Shown: positions 10,361 through 15,995 of the stretch, piece by piece | Layout: each line of letters starts with the position of its first letter | How positions within the stretch are numbered: position 1 is the stretch's first letter | Assembly (NCBI GenBank): GCA_023554435.1 | Contig: JAMJQV010000382.1 | Coordinates: 1 to 15,995, forward strand | Length of the DNA: 15,995 nucleotides | Reading direction: 5' to 3' | From: Gemmatimonadota bacterium | GTDB taxonomy: Bacteria > Gemmatimonadota > Gemmatimonadetes > Palauibacterales > Palauibacteraceae | Notes under the pieces: model-generated | What the model was told of the DNA's origin: nothing | What the model saw: only the letters and a program-made list of their open reading frames with translations | The model's database searches: none | Made by a program: the position numbers and the translations under genes

Positions 10361-12220
10361 TCATGGCCAAACTCGGGCGGAGAGCACATGCACGCTTCCG
10401 TCCCGCACGTTCACATCGCCGAGGTCGATCAGGCGCGTGTCCCCCTCGCCCGTCTCGACCTCCAGCGTCAGTGGATGGGTGCCCGGTGGCAGGCGAAGAC
10501 GAACCACGGACAGCTCGTCTGGCAGCAGGTGCCAGGAACGCGTGTCGGCACGCTCGAACAGCGCGGCGGCTGCGTTGGCGGTGAGGAACGCGATCTCGCC
10601 CAGGATTTCGTTCTTCTTGTCCACCTCTTTCTCGATTCCCCGGGCCAGCTCGTACTTCAAGGCCGTTCGCGCTACGGCCTTGATCAGGATCCCGCCGATC
10701 TTGTCTTCAAACTCGTCAGTGACCGCGGCCGAGACGGACCCCCGCATGCCCGGCCGCATCACCGTGGGACTCGGACCTGCTGGAGCGGGGGGGGCAGATT
10801 CATCGTCTGCGGCTTCGTTCTCGCCCGGGAGGACTCCCGCGCCGAGGTCCTCCGGCGTGGCGGTGGTCGCCTGTGGCCCGGAGTCCAGCGCCGCCATCTG
10901 CAACGGCCTGGCGTCAGCGGCAATCGACAGCCCGAGTACCGGCAGGTCCGTCGGAAGACCGGACGGGGTCATCTCCGGCCAGGCAACCCGCATCAGGTAG
11001 AGGTCGCGACCCGGGTTGGACTCGTTGTCGCTCTTCGCAGCGCCCGGAACGATGCACTTCCCGCCTGAACTGCCCCGCCAGTCCGTTCCGGACTCGGCGA
11101 GAATTTCCGAGAAGTCATAGCGTCCCTGGAATGCCCTCGACGCGACACAGGATGCCGCAGCGAAGCGCACGTTGGAGTTCGAATCATGCAGTGCGTCCGC
11201 CTCGACCGGGAACAGCGGCACGTTCAGCGAGTGCTCCACCCTGTGCGCCACGAACCCATGCTCGAGAAGGACCACCACGTCACCTCCTGGCTCAGGGGGC
11301 TTATAGGGTGGCGCGAGCAAGCTGTCCGGAGCCACGGGCACCCGGCCGCTGTCCGTGGGGGCCGTGAGCTCGAGGTCTTCCGGCACGGCGGCGGCAGAGT
11401 CCCGGCCCATCCCGGAGGCCAGTTCCGCCATGATCGAATCCAGGGCCGTGTCGAAGTCCTGTTTCGGCTGGGGAGGGGTCTCCTCGACCCAGTCTTCTCC
11501 ATACAGGTCGAGAAAGCGCGGCCGAAGCGGTGTGTCCCCGATCACTTCCCCCGGCGACCATACGTGGCGGTACGCGACCGCGGCGTCGTTGCGGTTTCCC
11601 GAGGCCTCGAACACCGAACCGGCGAAGTAGCGGAGGAGCTCCCGCATCGCGGCCTCGTCCGGCTCCAGGTCGTCGTCTTCGCCCAGCTCCAGTAGTCGAC
11701 TCAAACGACGGGCCTCGACGGCTGCCTCCTCCGGATCGCCCAGGGCCAGGTAGTTGAGAGCACCGTAGTAGTTCACCATCAGGCGCTCCGTATCGCTCGG
11801 AAGCCACGCCAGGGCCCGGTCATTGGTGACGATCGACAGCAGCGCCAGCGATACGCTTCTCGTATAGCGATCGTCGATGATCGCCTCGGCGCGCTGGAGC
11901 AACTCGTTGCTTTCCTCGAAGAGACCCGCGTAGTGAAGGAGGAGCCCACGGTGCATCAAGCGCAGGAGCTCGTCTCCTATGTCGCCGCGGTCATCCGGAT
12001 CCGTGAGTTCGAGGGCCTCGACGAAGGCCTCATCGCGGGCCAGTTGTCTGAGGTCGGTGTCGTGCATCGACCGACCTTCGGGCCCGGTGTTGTGCGACGC
12101 CATGAGGTGGCAACCCGAAAGAAGCAGCGCCGCCAGCACCGCCAACCCGGGCGAAAGCTGGCGGCGCCGGAAGATCCGAGGCCCGCGTCGGGGCCGATCG
12201 AGATCTCCGTTGGTCACCAT
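10361..12220 (-). CDS. COG3014-like TPR lipoprotein, third gene of the envelope operon
   Basis: This 619-aa protein has a basic N-terminus, a hydrophobic core (LAVLAALLLSGC) and an LSGC lipobox with Cys37. Residues about 60-290 are helical and TPR-like (LLHYAGLFEESNELLQRAE; NYYGALNYLALGDPEEAAVE). The centre (about 310-470) is less conserved and includes a low-complexity Ala/Pro stretch. The end (DTRSWHLLPDELSVVRLRLP, then GTHPLTLEV) matches the layout of COG3014 proteins, which often sit beside LpoB-type lipoproteins, as here. A role as a periplasmic scaffold for envelope or peptidoglycan machinery is inferred from that context; its biochemistry is unknown. The start overlaps the previous stop as TAATG, implying translational coupling. 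Confidence 0.8.
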   Translation of the reverse strand: MVTNGDLDRPRRGPRIFRRRQLSPGLAVLAALLLSGCHLMASHNTGPEGRSMHDTDLRQLARDEAFVEALELTDPDDRGDIGDELLRLMHRGLLLHYAGLFEESNELLQRAEAIIDDRYTRSVSLALLSIVTNDRALAWLPSDTERLMVNYYGALNYLALGDPEEAAVEARRLSRLLELGEDDDLEPDEAAMRELLRYFAGSVFEASGNRNDAAVAYRHVWSPGEVIGDTPLRPRFLDLYGEDWVEETPPQPKQDFDTALDSIMAELASGMGRDSAAAVPEDLELTAPTDSGRVPVAPDSLLAPPYKPPEPGGDVVVLLEHGFVAHRVEHSLNVPLFPVEADALHDSNSNVRFAAASCVASRAFQGRYDFSEILAESGTDWRGSSGGKCIVPGAAKSDNESNPGRDLYLMRVAWPEMTPSGLPTDLPVLGLSIAADARPLQMAALDSGPQATTATPEDLGAGVLPGENEAADDESAPPAPAGPSPTVMRPGMRGSVSAAVTDEFEDKIGGILIKAVARTALKYELARGIEKEVDKKNEILGEIAFLTANAAAALFERADTRSWHLLPDELSVVRLRLPPGTHPLTLEVETGEGDTRLIDLGDVNVRDGSVHVLSARVWP

Positions 12221-13023
12221 TACTGAGGTACCTGTCGCTCCAGGATCAGGATGCGCTGCTGCGCGAGGGCGATCGCCTCCGCCATCCGGGCCGCCGCCTC
12301 ACCCCGTGCCTCGATGGTCTCGAGCCTCATCTGGTGCAGGAACAGCTGGTACTGAATCAGCGCGGCGTAGGGCCGCAGGGCCTTGTCCAGCGCCTCGGCG
12401 ATCTTGTAGTCGATCATCGGATCGCCCGGCGTCAGGATGCTGGCCCGATCGTACCGGTTGAGGGCCGAATCGAAGTCGCCCCGCGCCGCGTAGTCGTCGC
12501 CCTCGCGAATCAGCGCGTCGGCGAGTGCCTCGGCCCGACCTTCGGTGGAGGCATCGTACGGCGAATCGACCACCCGTACGCCCTGGGCTTCACGATACGC
12601 GTACCGACTCACCGTGTTCGAGGCGAGCTGCACCACCGCGAGATCCCCGACCACGTCCGTCGGCGGACTGAGGGAGGTCGCGGGCATCATGACCGTCGCG
12701 TCACCGGCGTGGCGAATGGCCCAGGCGTCGTCCGTCGTGCCCGTGGCTGCCAGCACCTGCGTCTCGTTCATGCCGATCGAGACCTCGCCCCGGACCAATG
12801 CCTCGCACACCTCGGGGGCGCAATCGGCCATGGCCTGGGCCGTGAGCGCCTCTCGCTCCTCGGCCTTCGCTTTCGCGTTGGCGGCCTGCGCGGTTGCCTC
12901 GGCCACCGCCGCCGAGGAGTCCCCGACTCGCTGGTCGTTCTCCATGATGGGCTCCTCGTGCACCTTCTTCGGCGTGCAGGCCGAGAGGGCCGCGAGAGCC
13001 AGCAACAGGAACGTCCGTTTCAT
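12220..13023 (-). CDS. uncharacterised TPR lipoprotein, middle gene of the envelope operon
   Basis: A 267-aa lipoprotein: signal MKRTFLLLALAALSAC with an LSAC lipobox (Cys16). A charged, Ala-rich helical stretch (about 37-66) looks like a coiled coil. A close cysteine pair follows (DCAPEVC, 68 and 73). GEVSIGMNETQVLAATG (79-95) resembles the first helix-turn segment of BamE/SmpA-like modules. A TPR-like region follows (about 170-215; GDDYAARGDFDSALNRYDRA). I do not recognise a named family. GGGAGAG lies 4 bp before the ATG, a good ribosome site, which supports this start. It lies 61 bp after the LpoB-like gene and overlaps the next gene by one base, so the three are one operon. Function unknown; an assembly or scaffold role in the periplasm is the most that context supports. 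Confidence 0.78.
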   Translation of the reverse strand: MKRTFLLLALAALSACTPKKVHEEPIMENDQRVGDSSAAVAEATAQAANAKAKAEEREALTAQAMADCAPEVCEALVRGEVSIGMNETQVLAATGTTDDAWAIRHAGDATVMMPATSLSPPTDVVGDLAVVQLASNTVSRYAYREAQGVRVVDSPYDASTEGRAEALADALIREGDDYAARGDFDSALNRYDRASILTPGDPMIDYKIAEALDKALRPYAALIQYQLFLHQMRLETIEARGEAAARMAEAIALAQQRILILERQVPQ

Positions 13024-13084
13024 CGTTCTCTCCCGTATGAGGGCCCCGCGCCCGCGGGACCCGGTCTGGAGCCCGATCGCGAGA

Positions 13085-13741
13085 TCAGAGCCCGAACGGC
13101 TTCCGTTCGATGTACTTCTTGATTTCGTGCTGTCCTGCCCACACGACCGCGTTCGTCTGGAGATCGATCAGGCGCGCATCGACCTGGTAGAACACGATCG
13201 CCTCTTTGCGCTTCGCACCCAGGTACACGGTCTCTTCTTCATCCTGGATCGACGTGAGGTCGCCCTGGAGGATGTAGTTGGCACCGAGTTCCTGGCCGAG
13301 CCGGGCCCGCGTGTCCGCGCGCGCAAACTCCTGCTGGTCGTCCCGCTCACCCCGTACTTCTTCACGTTCTTCGGAGCTCGCGACCACGGTGACCAGTCCC
13401 GAGTTGATGTACGCGAACTCGACGTCCCGAACGAAGACGGTGGTCTCGATGTGCTCCGACGTACGATTCCGGAACTCGCCGACGATCACGGCCGGCGACT
13501 CCCCACCGTTGTTGTTGTAGTACCTCTCGAGCCACGGCCCGGTAATGCTCTGCTCGATCAGCGCGTTCGCCACCAGGCGCGAATCCGTGTCGTTCCACGC
13601 ACCCGAAAGGTCGGTGACCGTGTCCGGTTCGACCCTCGTGACGTGCTTGTTGCTGCAGGCCGTCGCCGTGAGGGCAAGCAGAATGAAGGCAACTGGGGCG
13701 CCCATCGCGCGGCGTGGCTTGCACAGATTCCTGGCAAACAT
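13085..13741 (-). CDS. lpoB: LpoB-like penicillin-binding-protein activator lipoprotein
   Basis: This 218-aa protein matches the LpoB-type family: VTDLSGAWNDTDSRLVANAL, PAVIVGEFRNRTSEHIET, FAYINSGLVTVVAS, REEVRGERDDQQEFA, GANYILQGDLTSI, and a TNAVVWAGQHEIKK end. LpoB lipoproteins reach from the outer membrane through the wall to stimulate bifunctional penicillin-binding proteins; here that role rests on homology and on the COG3014-like partner. The signal peptide (APVAFILLALTATAC, Cys29) has Ala rather than Leu at -3 of the lipobox, so lipidation is likely but not certain. The ATG at 13741 has GGAGG 4 bp upstream; a longer in-frame opening to 14068 has no coding character and is rejected. It is first in a three-gene operon and divergent from menG. 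Confidence 0.88.
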   Translation of the reverse strand: MFARNLCKPRRAMGAPVAFILLALTATACSNKHVTRVEPDTVTDLSGAWNDTDSRLVANALIEQSITGPWLERYYNNNGGESPAVIVGEFRNRTSEHIETTVFVRDVEFAYINSGLVTVVASSEEREEVRGERDDQQEFARADTRARLGQELGANYILQGDLTSIQDEEETVYLGAKRKEAIVFYQVDARLIDLQTNAVVWAGQHEIKKYIERKPFGL

Positions 13742-13750
13742 GGCTCCTCC
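13742..13750 (-). promoter_or_regulatory. strong ribosome binding site of the LpoB-like gene
   Basis: On the minus strand GGAGGAGCC directly precedes the ATG. It is one of the few strong Shine-Dalgarno sequences in the window, and it decides the start against the longer open frame. Confidence 0.75.
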
Positions 13751-13812
13751 GAGGTGAACCTCTCGTTGGTCTGACGTGGCGTTCCTACACTGCGTGCGCC
13801 GTACGGTTTCCG

Positions 13813-13828
13813 GGTTCCATGGTTCCAT
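13813..13828. repeat. tandem 8-bp repeat in the lpoB/menG divergent region
   Basis: GGTTCCAT occurs twice head to tail. On the minus strand this gives two GGAACC elements. The first (13826-13821) lies 16 bp before GTACGG, a spacing seen in extracytoplasmic-function sigma promoters, and would give a leader of roughly 50 nt for the LpoB-like gene. It could equally be a repressor half-site pair or chance. Confidence 0.3.
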
Positions 13829-13839
13829 TCGATCCGTCA

Positions 13840-13869
13840 TTGACAGCGCATGGGCTGTGCCGTGATCCT
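13840..13869 (+). promoter_or_regulatory. putative leaderless promoter of menG
   Basis: A perfect TTGACA (13840-13845), an 18-bp spacer and a weak GATCCT (13864-13869) end 7 bp before the ATG at 13877. The earlier in-frame ATG at 13850 lies inside the spacer, so it could not be on this transcript. No Shine-Dalgarno sequence precedes 13877. Confidence 0.4.
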
Positions 13870-13876
13870 TCGCGCC

Positions 13877-14617
13877 ATGACACGTGACCCGATGGCGGCT
13901 CGAATTCAGGGCCAGATCGACGCCCCTGCCTCGAAACGGCGGTATGTACGGTCGCTTTTCGGCCGTATTGCCGGGCGATATGACCTTACGAACGATCTCA
14001 TGTCGATGGGTCGTCACCGGGTCTGGAAGCGCCTGGCTCTCGGTCTGGCGGAGATCCGGCCGGGACACGTGGTCCTCGATCTCGCCGCCGGCACCGGGGA
14101 TTTCGCAATTCGGGCGGCAAAAAATGCCGGGGCCTCAACGGTGATCGCGGCCGACCTGACCTGGGAGATGATGGTGGCGGGGAAGTCCAGGCCCGAGGCG
14201 GAAGGCGTGCAATGGACGCAGTGTGACGCGACTGATCTTCCCTTCCCCGACCAGAGCATCGATCGCGTGCTCGTGGGCTACGGACTGCGCAACTTCCCGG
14301 ACCTGAACTGGTGCATCGGAGAAATCCGACGATGCCTGACGCCGGGCGGGCGGTTCGTCTCACTCGACTTCGGACGGGCTGAGCCCGAGTGGCTCGACCA
14401 CTGGTATCTCAAGTACCTGGATGTCAGCACGTCGGTCGCCGGCTGGGTTCTTCATCGCGACGTGGAATCCTACCGATACATACCGGAATCGCTCCGCCAG
14501 TACCCTGCGCAGAGGGGAGTGACGGAACTCATGCAGCGACACGGATTCGTTCGCTGCGGGCACATCGACCTCGTGTTCGGCGCGATGGCGATCAACTTCG
14601 GACAGGCGCCCGGCTGA
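13877..14617 (+). CDS. menG: demethylmenaquinone/ubiquinone C-methyltransferase
   Basis: This SAM-dependent methyltransferase makes the last C-methylation of the quinone ring; in this context demethylmenaquinone is the likelier substrate. From 13877 it has 246 aa, close to the usual UbiE/MenG length. Family motifs in order: FGRIAGRYDLTNDLMSMG (28-45), SAM motif VLDLAAGTGDF (66-76), CDATDLPFPDQSID, VGYGLRNFPD, LTPGGRFVSLDFG, and the C-terminal YIPESLRQYPAQRGVTELM. The post-III segment reads LDFGRAEP where relatives have LEFSKP. Starts at 13850 and 13892 are possible; 13877 is preferred from the promoter spacing. It is divergent from the LpoB-like operon and ends 12 bp from the opposing abrB-like gene. 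No other menaquinone gene is in the window. Confidence 0.93.
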   Translation: MTRDPMAARIQGQIDAPASKRRYVRSLFGRIAGRYDLTNDLMSMGRHRVWKRLALGLAEIRPGHVVLDLAAGTGDFAIRAAKNAGASTVIAADLTWEMMVAGKSRPEAEGVQWTQCDATDLPFPDQSIDRVLVGYGLRNFPDLNWCIGEIRRCLTPGGRFVSLDFGRAEPEWLDHWYLKYLDVSTSVAGWVLHRDVESYRYIPESLRQYPAQRGVTELMQRHGFVRCGHIDLVFGAMAINFGQAPG

Positions 14618-14629
14618 CCGCCGAACGCC

Positions 14630-14812
14630 TCAACTCTCTCGCTGTTTCCAGATCGTGAGCTGCTTGTGACCCGTCTCACTGCCTTCCATGCGGGCGGTGA
14701 GCGTATCGCCGTCCTGCAGATCCAGATCGTCTCGCATATCCTGTGGGATCGTGATTCGGCCACCGCTGCCCACGGTGACAGTGGAATAGTACAGGACGCG
14801 GTAGATTCCCAT
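14630..14812 (-). CDS. AbrB/SpoVT-type swapped-hairpin DNA-binding protein
   Basis: Sixty residues almost entirely made of one AbrB/MazE-type domain: STVTVGSGGRITIPQDMRDD, then LDLQDGDTLTARMEGSE and a short HKQLTIWKQ strand. Such domains form DNA-binding dimers and serve as transition-state regulators or antitoxins. No toxin (PIN, MazF or Doc) lies beside it, so a plain regulator is more likely. The ATG at 14812 has GGAGGAG 5 bp upstream; the frame stays open to 14884, but that extension would be an unlikely Pro/Gly-rich tail. A strong extended -10 (TGATATACT, -10 at 14900-14905) lies about 90 bp upstream and overlaps the candidate promoter of the divergent tungstate transporter gene, so it may control both itself and that gene. 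Confidence 0.83.
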   Translation of the reverse strand: MGIYRVLYYSTVTVGSGGRITIPQDMRDDLDLQDGDTLTARMEGSETGHKQLTIWKQRES

Positions 14813-14877
14813 GCTCGCTCCTCCGGGACGGGTGCTGGTGCCGGCGGCAGGTGAATCGCCGGGCGGGAGCCTGGCGG

Positions 14878-14907
14878 CCGACACTCGCTACAGTCTGGAA
14901 GTATATC
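14878..14907. promoter_or_regulatory. overlapping divergent promoters for the AbrB-like and tungstate transporter genes
   Basis: On the minus strand TATACT (14905-14900) preceded by TG forms an extended -10 with only a weak -35, giving an approximately 80-nt leader for the AbrB-like gene. On the plus strand CCGACA (14878-14883), an 18-bp spacer and TATATC (14902-14907) form a weaker promoter for the transporter gene. The two -10 elements share bases, so one bound protein would affect both. The minus-strand promoter is the more convincing. Confidence 0.45.
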
Positions 14908-14942
14908 ACACTCAGCGCCTTGAGAGAAACGGTTCGACTCGA

Positions 14943-15995
14943 ATGAGGGCACGACAAATGAGAGGTCGGAGACTATTCGGCCATTGGGCTCTTCTGGCCG
15001 TGGTCGGGTTGGCCGTCACCTTGTCGGCCTGTGGTGAGCGCTCGGACTCGGAGACCGTGGTCGTCGGAAGCACCACATCGCTCTACGATACGGGCCTCCT
15101 GGACACCCTAGTAGCAGCTTTCGAAGCTGAGCATCCGGATCTCAACATACGCGTTCTGTCCGTTGGAACGGGCCAGGCTCTGGCGCTTGGACGGCGCGGC
15201 GACGCCGACCTCCTGCTGGTTCACGCTCCAGCGGCCGAGCTCGAGTTCATGAGGGGCGGCCACGGTCGGAACCGCGTCACCTTCATGCGGAACGATTTCG
15301 TGGTGGCAGGCCCCGATAGCGATCCGGCCGGCCTGCGCGAACTGGATGTCGGCGACCGGGGGCCGGCGGCCTTGCAGGCGATCGCAGGCGTCGGCGCGAC
15401 CTTCGTGTCCCGGGGCGATGACTCGGGCACCCACATGAAGGAGCTCGCCATCTGGGAGGCCACCGGTCTCACACCGGCCGGCGAGTGGTACATGGAAGCG
15501 GGCCAGGGTATGGGCGCGACCCTCATGCTGGCTTCGGAGCGTCGTGCCTATGTCCTGACGGACCGGTCCACGATGACCGTTCTGTCGGATGTGCTGGACC
15601 TGGAGGAGCTGGCGGCCGGCGGCCCCATGCTCGAGAACCTGTACTCGGTGATGGAAACGACCGCGGGAGCCAATTCCGCAGGGGCAGCGCGATTCCGCGC
15701 GTGGCTGTTGGGCGAAGAGTCCCTGGGGATCGTGAAGACGTACGGACAGACACGCTATGGCAGAGCGTTGTTCACCCTGGTCCCGTTCGATCAGAACGCC
15801 GCCGCGACGCAACGTCGATCCCGCCTGACGATCAACCCGTTCTCGGAAGCCTGGACCCTTCTCACATCGGCCGACACGTACGTTTGGGAAGTCGTTCTTC
15901 GATCGCTGTCGATTTCGGGTGCGGCGTTGTTGCTGGCCACCCTCATCGGCCTGCCGCTCGGAGCCTTCCTGGCCCTGTCACGGTTTCGATTGCGC
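14943..15995 (+). CDS. tupA: tungstate-type ABC transporter: binding protein fused to permease, 3'-truncated
   Basis: The frame runs without a stop from the ATG at 14943 to the right edge (351 codons). A lipoprotein signal (ALLAVVGLAVTLSAC, Cys30) is followed by a complete TupA-type binding domain: VVVGSTTSLYDTGLLDTL (the STTS ligand motif), VGTGQALALGRRGDADLLLV, HAPAAELEF, FVSRGDDSGTHMKELAIW, EWYMEAGQGMG, AYVLTDRST and GRALFTLVPF. After a short linker (QNAAATQRRSRL) the same frame continues as NPFSEAWTLLTSADTYVWEV and a membrane helix SLSISGAALLLATLIGLPLG, typical of the start of a TupB permease. Binding protein and permease therefore appear to be one polypeptide; the rest of the permease and the ATPase lie outside the window. 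The TTS and GTGQALALG signatures favour tungstate over molybdate. An ATG at 14958, with GAGGG 8 bp upstream, is an equally good start. Confidence 0.88.
   Translation, partial: MRARQMRGRRLFGHWALLAVVGLAVTLSACGERSDSETVVVGSTTSLYDTGLLDTLVAAFEAEHPDLNIRVLSVGTGQALALGRRGDADLLLVHAPAAELEFMRGGHGRNRVTFMRNDFVVAGPDSDPAGLRELDVGDRGPAALQAIAGVGATFVSRGDDSGTHMKELAIWEATGLTPAGEWYMEAGQGMGATLMLASERRAYVLTDRSTMTVLSDVLDLEELAAGGPMLENLYSVMETTAGANSAGAARFRAWLLGEESLGIVKTYGQTRYGRALFTLVPFDQNAAATQRRSRLTINPFSEAWTLLTSADTYVWEVVLRSLSISGAALLLATLIGLPLGAFLALSRFRLR

Noticed and set aside
9918..11000. 360-codon plus-strand frame spanning the DUF2723/COG3014-like junction
   Set aside because: It is antisense to two supported genes, Ser/Arg-rich and low in complexity.
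12545..13774. 409-codon plus-strand frame over the lipoprotein operon
   Set aside because: It is antisense to two lipoprotein genes that have lipoboxes and good ribosome sites.
13742..14068. LpoB-like gene extended upstream to 14068
   Set aside because: The extension overlaps menG, buries the signal peptide and ignores the strong GGAGG site before 13741.
14630..14812. AbrB-like protein as an antitoxin
   Set aside because: No toxin gene lies on either side; the neighbours are menG and a transporter. Kept as a regulator.
15108..15812. 234-codon minus-strand frame inside the tungstate-binding domain
   Set aside because: It is the shadow of a clearly TupA-like frame and shows no domain.

Overview
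The window is GC-rich, densely coded bacterial DNA from a diderm: it holds an OmpA-type peptidoglycan anchor, several lipoprotein signal sequences, an LpoB-type outer-membrane lipoprotein and a periplasmic multihaem cytochrome. The OmpA/lectin-like fusion, a DUF2723 membrane protein with bacteroidete-style motifs, MenG-type quinone synthesis and TupA together suggest Gemmatimonadota or a relative. This is an inference from gene style; no rRNA or marker-gene comparison was possible. No RNA genes, CRISPR arrays, insertion sequences or phage genes were seen.

Layout: (1) 2-742 (+), the 3' part of an OmpA-family protein cut by the left edge. (2) carB (780-4028, +), followed after 36 bp by a five-haem c-type cytochrome lipoprotein (4065-5372, +). 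(3) Tail to tail with it, a soluble PAS sensor kinase (5374-6537, -) whose phospho-acceptor histidine position is glutamine. (4) A 408-bp divergent spacer, then an exported protein of unknown function (6946-7839, +), which overlaps by 11 bp the end of a DUF2723 multi-pass membrane protein (7829-10252, -). (5) A three-lipoprotein envelope operon on the minus strand, read from 13741 down to 10361: LpoB-like, a small TPR lipoprotein, and a COG3014-like TPR lipoprotein. (6) menG (13877-14617, +), divergent from that operon. (7) A solo AbrB/SpoVT-fold regulator (14630-14812, -), divergent from a tungstate-type binding protein fused in frame to the start of its permease (14943 to the right edge, +).

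Functional themes are cell-envelope maintenance (OmpA anchor, Lpo-like operon, DUF2723), anaerobic or respiratory metabolism (multihaem cytochrome, menaquinone methyltransferase, tungstate uptake) and pyrimidine/arginine precursor supply (carB without carA nearby).

Two modes of translation start appear. The LpoB-like gene, the TPR lipoprotein and the AbrB-like gene have good Shine-Dalgarno sequences. carB, the 6946 gene and menG instead have -35/-10 boxes placed so that transcription would begin at or next to the A of the ATG, the signature of leaderless mRNA.

The most interesting items are the TupA-TupB fusion, the kinase without its histidine, the leaderless-promoter pattern and the envelope operon with an uncharacterised middle lipoprotein.
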